Below, piece after piece: positions 1 to 6,009 of a stretch of 6,234 nucleotides of DNA. The stretch spans positions 26,742-32,975 of the forward strand of contig NYVS01000063.1 of NCBI GenBank assembly GCA_002684755.1. The letters are read 5' to 3'. Position 1 is the stretch's first letter. The number at the start of each line of letters is the position of its first letter. Under the pieces are notes generated by a model. It saw only the letters and a list, made by a program, of their open reading frames with translations. It was not told the DNA's origin and searched no databases. A program made the translations under genes and the position numbers. Origin of the DNA: Phycisphaerae bacterium. GTDB taxonomy: Bacteria; Planctomycetota; Phycisphaerae; Phycisphaerales; SM1A02.

Positions 1-1
1 G

Positions 2-1243
2 ACCATTCCACTCGCCCGGTTCCAGGCCGCCAATCCGGCCCTCGACCTCTCGAACCTGATCCACCTCAAGTTCGCCGCGCGTGACGACAACATCGAGGGC
101 GCCCCCTACTGCCAGTCCGGCTCGGTCGCGATCATCGACGTCGAGTTCTTCCGCAACGCGCCCGAACGGTTGACCGCACCGAACTGCTTCTGGACCAACG
201 ACGTCCACCGAAGCGATCCCGCGGCGTGGAATCCGCTCTCGGTCCGATTTCTCGACCAGCCCGTGTCCGCCTTCAAGTACTTCCACGGCATCTTCGGAAC
301 CAACCCCGACGAAGCCTGGAACGTGATCGGCAACTGCGGCGTGATCCGGGGGAACGGCCTGACGCCGCACGTCACGATGGAGTTCTGGCCGGACGGCGGC
401 GGCAATCCCCTCGACACCATGCTCGCAGGCGGCTACGACGTCTTCCTCGACCGACTCTTCACGGGCCTCCGCGACCTCGGCGGCCGCGTGGAGATCACGC
501 CTTTCCACGAGTCGAACGGCTTCTGGTATCCGTGGTCGAGCAACGGCGAACCCTGGAAGGTCGCGGCCGGCTTCGAACGGATGGCGTCGATCCGCGACGG
601 CGTCGGTGCCCACAACGTCGCCCTCGGCTACTGCCTGATCTCCATGCCCGGAAACGCCGCCTCCCTTCGCGAGGGAATCGCCTCGATCTCCAGATCAGCC
701 ACCGACTTCATCGGCCTTCAGGGATTCGAGCAGGGCTACGGCTGGGACACCATCACCTTCAACGAACTCTTCGCGATCCCCGCGGATCTCCTTCCCCGGG
801 CGACCGCCCGGCCGTTGATGATCAGCGAGTTCGGATACAACATCGCCGATCCGGCCCAGTACGCCAAGGGCGAGCTGACGACCTGGTCCCTCGCCGACAT
901 GCTCACCCAGCGGATGCCGCATCCCCTTTCGACCTTCCACTACTTCAACGTGGCGAAGGAGGAGGAAGGCGTCTGGAAGGACTTCCGGATCATCGACGAG
1001 GCGAGCGGCGAATTCCTCGCCGAGGTCGGCCCCTGGATCGATGGGATCCGGGATCTCGCCGCCGCGGACGGAATCCGAACCGAGGAGCTCGGCCAGAACG
1101 CCTACGAAACGGGGCTGCGACGTCACGCCCGAACCGGTTACCGGGTCGGTGGCGTCGAAGGCCTGACGATGCGGACCCCGGTCACCCGAGAATCAACCGT
1201 TCCGCGCCCGAGAGCATCGGCACCACCAGCCCCCCGGCGATGA
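2..1243 (+). CDS. GH26-like glycoside hydrolase, 5' end outside window
   Basis: The reading frame is open from base 2 and gives 413 residues to the TGA at 1241-1243, so the start lies upstream. Residues about 1-45 (LIHLKFAARDDNIEG, then VAIIDVEFF) look like the end of a beta-sandwich accessory or binding domain; this is tentative. From about residue 60 the pattern is that of a GH26 (clan GH-A) barrel: a GGYDVFLDRLF helix, then HESNGFWYPW at 169-178 with E170 as candidate acid/base. ISEFGYN at 274-280 supplies E276 as candidate nucleophile. The His before the first Glu and the 106-residue spacing agree with Cellvibrio Man26A (H211, E212, E320). The expected role is hydrolysis of a beta-mannan or related beta-glucan outside the cytoplasm; substrate cannot be told. 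The last 20 residues, basic and Pro/Ala-rich, are encoded antisense to the permease 3' end. A different GH-A family remains possible. Confidence 0.75.
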   Translation, partial: TIPLARFQAANPALDLSNLIHLKFAARDDNIEGAPYCQSGSVAIIDVEFFRNAPERLTAPNCFWTNDVHRSDPAAWNPLSVRFLDQPVSAFKYFHGIFGTNPDEAWNVIGNCGVIRGNGLTPHVTMEFWPDGGGNPLDTMLAGGYDVFLDRLFTGLRDLGGRVEITPFHESNGFWYPWSSNGEPWKVAAGFERMASIRDGVGAHNVALGYCLISMPGNAASLREGIASISRSATDFIGLQGFEQGYGWDTITFNELFAIPADLLPRATARPLMISEFGYNIADPAQYAKGELTTWSLADMLTQRMPHPLSTFHYFNVAKEEEGVWKDFRIIDEASGEFLAEVGPWIDGIRDLAAADGIRTEELGQNAYETGLRRHARTGYRVGGVEGLTMRTPVTRESTVPRPRASAPPAPRR

Positions 1244-2372
1244 ACGCGAGCATCGCGGCGATCGCGAGGACCAGCAGGACCTCGGTCACGAGGATCAACG
1301 GAACCCGCCCGGGGCCGCAACCGATCAGGTGCATGGTCTCGATCTCGAGGCTTCGCATGCGGATCGAGAGTGCGACGACCACGCCCACGAGCAGCAAGGT
1401 CGCGAACCCGACCACCGCCAGCACCCCCATCAGGATCCGCCGGACCCGGAAGACCTCGACCAGCAGGCGATCGACGATCGTCGCGGCGTCGACGAGTTGA
1501 AGCGGAAGCCGCCCGACGTCCGCCCGGCCGAGCAGGATCGTCCCGGCCTTCGCGTCGTTCGGAATCACGATCGCCGCGGTGACGGGAAGCTCGCCCGGCG
1601 GCGCGTGGAAGTGGAAGCTCGCTCGGTTGTCGTCGGTGATCTCCACGAACTCGCGGACCTTGGCGCTCGCGATGATGGCGTCGTCCTCGGTCCGGCCCAT
1701 CACCAGCTCGGCGTCGTCGGCCGCTTCGAGATCATCGTGGCCGTGGGCGAGCCCACGCACGATCCACGCGGTCGCGAGCCCGGTGAACACCGCGTCATCG
1801 TCGGGCCCGTCGCTTTCGCCCAGCACCCCGACCACCTCCATGCGGAGCGGATACGCCCCCGCGAGATCGAAGAACTCCCGGGGTTCGGTGGTGATGCGGT
1901 CGCCGACCTCGACACCCTCGCGGGCGGCGACCGCCGCCCCGACCACGCACTCGCCGGCCGCGGCATGCGACCGACCCGTGACGCACTCGAGCCCGCGGAA
2001 GTCGAGGTAACCGGGGTCCGATCCGACCAGCGGCACGTCCAGCACCCGGTCCCCGAGAACCAGTGGAAGCACTCGGGCGAGTTCGCCTTCGACCAGGGTC
2101 TCGATCTCGTCGGTTCGAAGTTCACGATCCGGCGGCGACCGGAAGTAGAGCGCCGAGAGCACCAGATCGATCGGTGCGCCGGGGGCGCCGGCGACCAGCG
2201 GCGTCGCCTCGCCGCGGGCTCGCAGCGCGCGTTCCCCCGCCTGCACGAGGTTCTCCACCCCGATTGGCAGGAACCCGACGATGAACAACGCCGCGATCAG
2301 CAGGGCCGATCGCTGACGGTGATGCAGCAGGTGGCGACGGGCGAGGAACATCGAGTGCCGGATCGCGTTCAC
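1182..2372 (-). CDS. FtsX/MacB-type ABC transporter permease, three-helix form
   Basis: The 396-residue protein is an FtsX-like permease. One membrane helix lies near the N-terminus (about 22-38). A large extracytoplasmic domain (about 40-310) follows and begins with LVAGAPGAPIDLVLSALYF (59-77), a motif I associate with this permease class. Two C-terminal helices lie at about 313-337 and 357-385. Between them, RMRSLEIETMHLIGCGPGRV matches the cytoplasmic coupling segment of the family (R..EI..l..iG). The start is GTG at 2372, overlapping the ATPase stop as GTGA, which implies translational coupling. One permease gene with one ATPase suggests a homodimer like MacB. Such permeases usually work by moving periplasmic domains rather than by forming a substrate channel. 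Oddity: the chain ends 11 residues after the third helix, where relatives carry a fourth. Its 3' end overlaps the convergent hydrolase gene by 62 bases. The family call is firm; the substrate is inferred only from the neighbouring ZnuA-like gene. Confidence 0.88.
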   Translation of the reverse strand: MNAIRHSMFLARRHLLHHRQRSALLIAALFIVGFLPIGVENLVQAGERALRARGEATPLVAGAPGAPIDLVLSALYFRSPPDRELRTDEIETLVEGELARVLPLVLGDRVLDVPLVGSDPGYLDFRGLECVTGRSHAAAGECVVGAAVAAREGVEVGDRITTEPREFFDLAGAYPLRMEVVGVLGESDGPDDDAVFTGLATAWIVRGLAHGHDDLEAADDAELVMGRTEDDAIIASAKVREFVEITDDNRASFHFHAPPGELPVTAAIVIPNDAKAGTILLGRADVGRLPLQLVDAATIVDRLLVEVFRVRRILMGVLAVVGFATLLLVGVVVALSIRMRSLEIETMHLIGCGPGRVPLILVTEVLLVLAIAAMLAFIAGGLVVPMLSGAERLILG

Positions 2373-3061
2373 GAGGGCACCTCCGTCCCGAGATCGATCA
2401 CGCGGTCGAAGGCGTCGAGCAGGTCGTGATCGTGGGTCACGGCGAGCAGGGCCGCGTCCCGATCCCGCGCGGCGCCGAGCAGGGCCTCCAGGATGACCCG
2501 CTTGTTCGAGGGATCGAGGTTGCCGGTGGGTTCGTCGGCGAGGACCAGTCCGGGATCGGTGGCGAGGGCCCGGGCGATCGCGGTCCGCTGACGTTCACCA
2601 TGACTGAGTCGACCGATCGGCCGGCGTCGAAGGTGCCCGATCCCGAGACGCTCCAGCAGGTCGACGACCCGCGATCGCGCCGCGGCATCCGCGCGAAGGC
2701 CGCCGAGCCGGAACGGAAGCATCGCGTTCTCCTCGACGTCGAGGTGGTCGAGCAGGCGGAAGTCCTGGAATACGAATCCGATCGAGCGGAGTCGAAGCGC
2801 CCGCATCGCCGCCTCGCCGAGCCCGGCCACGTCCACGCCGTCGAGTCGGACGGTGCCGGTCCGAGGCCGAAGCGTCCCCGCGGCGAGTCGCAGCAGCGTC
2901 GACTTGCCACAGCCGCTGGGCCCGATCACCGCGACGGTCTCGCCGCGATCGACCGAGAGTCCTCCGAGGCGGAAGGAGAATCCTTCACCTTCCCCCCGGG
3001 CGGCGGGATAGTCGAACTGGACGTCGTCGATGGCAAGCACGCGAGTAGGATACCCCGTCAC
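2369..3061 (-). CDS. ABC transporter ATPase, LolD/MacB type
   Basis: This 230-residue cytoplasmic nucleotide-binding subunit has every key element. Walker A is GPSGCGKST (47-55), the Q-loop is FVFQD with Q99, the signature is LSHGE (152-156), Walker B is LVLADE (172-177), the D-loop follows as NLDPS (181-185), and the switch is TH with H210. Length and order fit the LolD/MacB/FtsE group that drives FtsX-type permeases, and the next gene downstream is such a permease, overlapping by four bases. The signature has His where LSGGE/LSGGQ has Gly, a tolerated but less usual variant. The GTG start at 3061 is the longest option; no Shine-Dalgarno is visible before it. A second GTG at 3040 would give MLAIDDVQFDYP, nearer the usual family start. 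The choice matters because the divergent lipoprotein gene starts at 3075. The protein presumably powers the permease; substrate is not shown by the sequence. Confidence 0.93.
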   Translation of the reverse strand: MTGYPTRVLAIDDVQFDYPAARGEGEGFSFRLGGLSVDRGETVAVIGPSGCGKSTLLRLAAGTLRPRTGTVRLDGVDVAGLGEAAMRALRLRSIGFVFQDFRLLDHLDVEENAMLPFRLGGLRADAAARSRVVDLLERLGIGHLRRRPIGRLSHGERQRTAIARALATDPGLVLADEPTGNLDPSNKRVILEALLGAARDRDAALLAVTHDHDLLDAFDRVIDLGTEVPS

Positions 3062-3074
3062 AACGGAGCACCAG
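3062..3074. promoter_or_regulatory. 13-base gap between divergent start codons, with ribosome site
   Basis: Only 13 bases separate the GTG of the ATPase (minus strand) from the ATG of the ZnuA-like lipoprotein (plus strand), or 34 bases if the ATPase starts at 3040. GGAG at 3065-3068 with a 6-base spacer is a good Shine-Dalgarno for the lipoprotein and decides its start at 3075 over the in-frame upstream ATG at 3030. Promoters for both genes must therefore lie inside the other gene's 5' coding sequence, or the 5' ends of the transcripts overlap. I see no convincing -35/-10 pair and no Zur- or Fur-like AT-rich palindrome here. Confidence 0.6.
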
Positions 3075-4040
3075 ATGCATCGATTTCAATTTCGCCCGAC
3101 GATCCTCCAGCATCGCCTCACCCGATCGATCGCCACGATCCTGCTCGCGACCGGCCTCGGTCTCGCCGGCTGCGACGCGGGCGGGGACGAAACGGACACC
3201 CGCGCCCCCGATGATCCGAGATCGGTCGCCGTCTCGAACCATCCACTCGCGTTCTTCGCCGCCCGGATCGGTGGCGACCGCGTGGACGTCCGATGGCTGG
3301 TGCCCGACGGCGTGGACCCCGCCGCGTGGTCGCCGAACGGAAGCGACCTCGCCGCGATGCAGTCCGCCGACCTGATCCTGCTCAACGGCGCGACCTACGA
3401 ACCCTGGCGGTCGACCGCGAGCCTTCCCCGAGAACGGGTGGTCGACACCACCGCGGCGATCCGGAACGTGCTCATCGAGACCGAGGAGGGCCCGGTCCAC
3501 GCCCACGGACCCGACGGCGAGCACACGCATCGGGGCACCGCCTCCACGACCTGGCTCGACCCGGAGCTCGCCATCGCCCAGTCGGCCGCGATCGAAAAGG
3601 CCCTGGCCGAACTCATGCCCGCCCATCAGGATCTGTTCCGCTCGAACCGAGGCGTCCTGATCCGCGAACTGCAGGAACGAGCCGCCGCGATCGAGCAGGC
3701 GGTCAACACCGAACCCGACCGACCCGTGATCTTCAGCCGCCCGGTCTACCAGTACCTCGCCCGGCGTTTCCGGATGAACGGCGAGACCCTCGACTGGGAC
3801 GGTCTGACGCCGCCGGATGCCGACGCCCTCGCGTTGCTCGATGAGACGCTCGAACGCCATCCGGCCGCCTGGATGATCTGGCCCGAAGCACCGGCGGAAC
3901 CGATCGTCGAAGCCCTCGAGGAACGCGGCGTGACGTGCGTGGTCGTTCCGATCGCGGGCGGGCCGCCCGCCGACGGCGATCTCCTGACCGCGATGGACGA
4001 GAGCGCGATCGCGTTGCGTCGGGTCTACGACTTCGACTGA
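3075..4040 (+). CDS. ZnuA/TroA-family metal-type substrate-binding lipoprotein, ligand-poor variant
   Basis: The product is 321 residues. A lipoprotein signal peptide ends in LGLAGC with lipidated C33; D34 at position +2 would mean inner-membrane retention under enterobacterial Lol rules. Family marks follow in order: SNHPLAFFAARIGGDRV (54-70), LVPDGVDPAAW (75-85), SADLILLNGATYEPW (97-111), a His-rich loop HAHGPDGEHTH (142-152), TWLDPELA (159-166), VYQYLARRF (224-232) and MIWPEAP (267-273). These match cluster A-I (ZnuA-like) binding proteins of zinc or manganese importers. However, the usual ligand His positions read A83 (DPHxY), T158 (HxWLDP) and R222 (SH/HD before the YxY motif). The His-rich loop, H56 or E271 may bind instead, or the ligand has changed. 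The start at 3075 has a GGAG and places the signal peptide correctly. The gene diverges from the ABC operon and overlaps the convergent methyltransferase by 16 bases. Partnership with that FtsX-type module is inferred. Confidence 0.85.
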   Translation: MHRFQFRPTILQHRLTRSIATILLATGLGLAGCDAGGDETDTRAPDDPRSVAVSNHPLAFFAARIGGDRVDVRWLVPDGVDPAAWSPNGSDLAAMQSADLILLNGATYEPWRSTASLPRERVVDTTAAIRNVLIETEEGPVHAHGPDGEHTHRGTASTTWLDPELAIAQSAAIEKALAELMPAHQDLFRSNRGVLIRELQERAAAIEQAVNTEPDRPVIFSRPVYQYLARRFRMNGETLDWDGLTPPDADALALLDETLERHPAAWMIWPEAPAEPIVEALEERGVTCVVVPIAGGPPADGDLLTAMDESAIALRRVYDFD

Positions 4041-5254
4041 CCGATCGGACGCCCGATCACCGCGACGGTCCGTCGCCCCAGGCGGAGTCCGTGGACCTCG
4101 ACGATGCCCGTGCCCGCCGGGCCCGCCAGCACCGCGAGACGTCGCGTCCAGTCGTCGGCGTCGACCGCCCCGCCACGCGTCCGAACCACCACCTGCTTCG
4201 GCGTCGGCATCGACGTCCGGATCGCGTCGGCGACGGTCTCCGGCCGCGGTGCGACGACCGCGTCGATCGAGATCGCCCGGAACCAGTCGTCCCGACCGTC
4301 CGCGACCGCCTGTTCGACCCGCGCCAGGTCGACCACCGCGAGCCCCAGCCCCACCGCGGGTTCCACGTCGACGCCCTCGAGTCCGAGATGCTCGTGAAGC
4401 ACGTGCGATCCGAGCCCGACGCGTTCGACCGCGGGATGGAATTCCAACAAGGCGCCGTCGAGTTCGATCGCCCCCGACCGGAGCACCGCCGGCTCGCCTT
4501 CGATGGTCCGACCGGACGGCAGATCGACGGCCTCCACCGATGCCGACCGGGCGAGCCGGCCGGTCCACACGATCGCCTGCACCAGTCGCCCCGACTCCGC
4601 GACGACCGACACCGACTGACGGTCGTGGAGCATGGGGGGTGGCATCGGCAGGCCCGGCCCCAGCTTGATCGCGGCCCCCTCGGCTTCGGCGACGATCCGG
4701 CGGATCGCGTCGATGCCGGGCACCAGATCCTCGAGCCGCCACGACCGACGACCGCTCGACTCGTCTCGACGCGCCGGATCCAGATGGACCAGCGGACGAT
4801 CGATCGACACCGCTTCGACGTCGTCCACGGCCGTCTCGATGCCTGCGTTGTACGACGCCATGAACGCCCGGACCGGATCGCGATCGACCCCGAGGCACGG
4901 CCCGCGCCTTGCCAGCGCCATCGCATCGCCGCCGATGCCACAGCAGAGGTCGAGCACCGGCTCGGATCCGAATCGCGTCGCCTTCCACGATGCCACCGTG
5001 CCGCTGGTCGCCTGTTCGACGCCACCTCGATCGAGCAGCAGTCGCGTCGAGTCCTCGAACTTCGCCACCCCTCGGCGGCGGGCTCCAGCGAGTTCGAGCG
5101 CCTCGGGGATCGGACCGTCGGGATGATCCCGACGAAGCCTCGTCACCGCGGACGGCGTCACGCCCGCCGCCTCGACCTCCGCGGCGGCGGCGAGCAGCGG
5201 ACCCGCCGCCGGATCCGCAAGCGTCCGCCAGGCGTCGAGACGGTGATCGGTCAT
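4025..5254 (-). CDS. Class I SAM-dependent methyltransferase with THUMP-like C-terminal domain
   Basis: The 409-residue protein has an N-terminal helical region (about 1-95) ending in the lead-in LLLDRGGVEQATSG (72-85). A Rossmann-type methyltransferase core follows. Motif I is VLDLCCGIGGDAMALA (100-115), the acidic end of beta-2 is GVDRD (122-126), and HLDPARR (157-163) sits at the motif IV position; IKLGPGLP (196-203) follows. The C-terminal part (about 320-405, including KQVVVRTRGGAV and a final TVAVIGRP strand) fits the THUMP-like domain found on this group. DPAR-type motifs and a THUMP-like tail suggest an RNA target, but the substrate of this family is not established as far as I know. 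The start is ATG at 5254 with only a weak upstream GGTAG. The gene is monocistronic as far as can be seen, with a divergent HdeD-like gene on one side. Its last 16 bases overlap the convergent lipoprotein gene. Confidence 0.85.
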   Translation of the reverse strand: MTDHRLDAWRTLADPAAGPLLAAAAEVEAAGVTPSAVTRLRRDHPDGPIPEALELAGARRRGVAKFEDSTRLLLDRGGVEQATSGTVASWKATRFGSEPVLDLCCGIGGDAMALARRGPCLGVDRDPVRAFMASYNAGIETAVDDVEAVSIDRPLVHLDPARRDESSGRRSWRLEDLVPGIDAIRRIVAEAEGAAIKLGPGLPMPPPMLHDRQSVSVVAESGRLVQAIVWTGRLARSASVEAVDLPSGRTIEGEPAVLRSGAIELDGALLEFHPAVERVGLGSHVLHEHLGLEGVDVEPAVGLGLAVVDLARVEQAVADGRDDWFRAISIDAVVAPRPETVADAIRTSMPTPKQVVVRTRGGAVDADDWTRRLAVLAGPAGTGIVEVHGLRLGRRTVAVIGRPIGQSKS

Positions 5255-5430
5255 TCGCGGATGCTACCAGTCCCGGGTCCGTCGATTTCAAGGCCGCGTG
5301 GAACCAGCGAGGATACGGACGTCCTGCAACGGCGTTAGCATCTCGCTCCAACCCAGACGGCTCGCGACGACCGCGATCCCCCGAACCCCACGATTCCGAC
5401 GACCTCGCCAATTCCTGGAGCGCCCCCACC
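5255..5430. promoter_or_regulatory. Divergent intergenic region
   Basis: These 176 bases separate the start of the methyltransferase (minus) from that of the HdeD-like gene (plus), so they should carry promoters for both. It is the only sizeable non-coding stretch in the window. TAGCAT at 5336-5341 resembles a -10 box but has no matching -35. GGAACC at 5300-5305 with CGTC at 5320-5323 resembles an ECF-sigma promoter, but the spacing is a little short. No terminator hairpin, riboswitch or small RNA was recognised. Confidence 0.4.
5417..5420 (+). promoter_or_regulatory. Shine-Dalgarno of the HdeD-like gene
   Basis: GGAG lies 10 bases before the ATG at 5431. The reading frame stays open far upstream, but there is no other upstream ATG nearby and the upstream residues are charged and Arg/Pro-rich, unlike the protein. 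This site therefore supports 5431 as the start. Confidence 0.5.
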
Positions 5431-5985
5431 ATGCCCGACCTTCGATCCGCCGACGTGATGCGTGCGTCCGGAACCTTCGCCATCGCCGAGGGCGTCTTCC
5501 TCGTGCTCGGCGGTGCGATGCTGATCATCGCCCCGTTCGCCTCGGTGGTGCTGCTCACCCAGTTCACCGGCGCGTTCCTGCTGCTGGCCGGCATCGTCGG
5601 AACCATCCGGGCCGCCGGAAGCCCCTCGGGACAGCATGGCAGCGGCGCCGGAATCTTCGGACCGATCATCGCCGCGCTCGCGGGCTTCATCCTGCTTCTC
5701 GATCCGACGCTCTCCGCCGCCTTCCTCGCCAAGGTCCTCGGCGCGATCCTCCTGATCACCGGCGCAATGCAGATCGCGGCGGCGTGCGGAATGCGGGGAC
5801 GCGACCAGTGGACACTCATGCTCGGGGGCGGGATCCTCACCCTGGTGCTCGGACTCCTGGTCTTCATGATGCCCGGCGTGGCGATCCTCGTCTTCGCGGT
5901 GTTCACCGGCGTGCAGCTGCTCTTCCTCGGCGTCATGATGATTCGAGGCGGCAGCGAGATCCGGCGGGTCACCCCCCGCGCCTGA
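5431..5985 (+). CDS. HdeD/DUF308-family six-helix membrane protein
   Basis: The 184-residue, strongly hydrophobic protein has six predicted membrane helices at about 15-33, 38-60, 75-90, 97-118, 127-147 and 150-171. These form three helical hairpins, each turning at a similar proline motif: APFASVVLL (34-42), DPTLSAAFL (91-99) and MPGVAILVF (147-155). That threefold repeat and the length are typical of HdeD/DUF308 proteins, named for an acid-resistance membrane protein of E. coli. The biochemical role of most members is unknown. The short N-terminus and the basic C-terminal tail (IRGGSEIRRVTPRA) are probably both cytoplasmic. It begins after a 176-base divergent gap and is followed after 24 bases by the deoxyhypusine-synthase-like gene, so the two are probably cotranscribed. 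Nothing in the sequence shows a functional link between them. Confidence 0.85.
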   Translation: MPDLRSADVMRASGTFAIAEGVFLVLGGAMLIIAPFASVVLLTQFTGAFLLLAGIVGTIRAAGSPSGQHGSGAGIFGPIIAALAGFILLLDPTLSAAFLAKVLGAILLITGAMQIAAACGMRGRDQWTLMLGGGILTLVLGLLVFMMPGVAILVFAVFTGVQLLFLGVMMIRGGSEIRRVTPRA

Positions 5986-5995
5986 CCCGCGACGA

Positions 5996-6005
5996 ACTCC
6001 GGAGT
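5996..6005 (+). promoter_or_regulatory. Palindrome containing the Shine-Dalgarno of the last gene
   Basis: ACTCCGGAGT is a perfect 10-base palindrome. Its GGAG (6001-6004) stands 5 bases before the ATG at 6010 and serves as the ribosome site. As RNA it could form only a three-pair stem with a four-base loop, so strong masking of the site is unlikely. Confidence 0.55.
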
Positions 6006-6009
6006 CATC

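Noticed and set aside
226..1500. A 424-codon plus-strand frame overlapping the hydrolase and permease
   Set aside because: Arg/Pro/His-rich sequence without a recognisable domain, in the +1 frame of the hydrolase; a shadow frame.
1329..2429. A 366-codon plus-strand frame opposite the permease
   Set aside because: It is the antisense of a clear FtsX-like gene, charged throughout and without a domain.
3046..3051. TAGGAT as a -10 box for the lipoprotein gene inside the ATPase 5' end
   Set aside because: Four of six matches only, with no recognisable -35 at a suitable distance.
3030..3074. Upstream ATG at 3030 as the start of the ZnuA-like gene
   Set aside because: It would add 15 residues before the signal peptide and overlap the ATPase gene; the ATG at 3075 has a well-spaced GGAG and a proper lipoprotein leader.
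2930..4070. An exact 20-base direct repeat, GCCCGATCACCGCGACGGTC, at 2930-2949 and 4051-4070
   Set aside because: Both copies are in-frame minus-strand coding sequence for the same hexapeptide, TVAVIG, in two unrelated proteins (before Walker A in the ATPase, last strand in the methyltransferase). Shared peptide plus strong codon bias explains it better than a mobile or attachment-site repeat.
5300..5323. Possible ECF-sigma promoter (GGAACC then CGTC) before the HdeD-like gene
   Set aside because: The spacer is about 15 bases from GGAAC instead of the usual 16-17, and short GC-rich motifs arise often by chance here; not enough to call.
5336..5341. TAGCAT as a sigma-70 -10 box
   Set aside because: Only four of six matches and no -35 element at 16-18 bases upstream.
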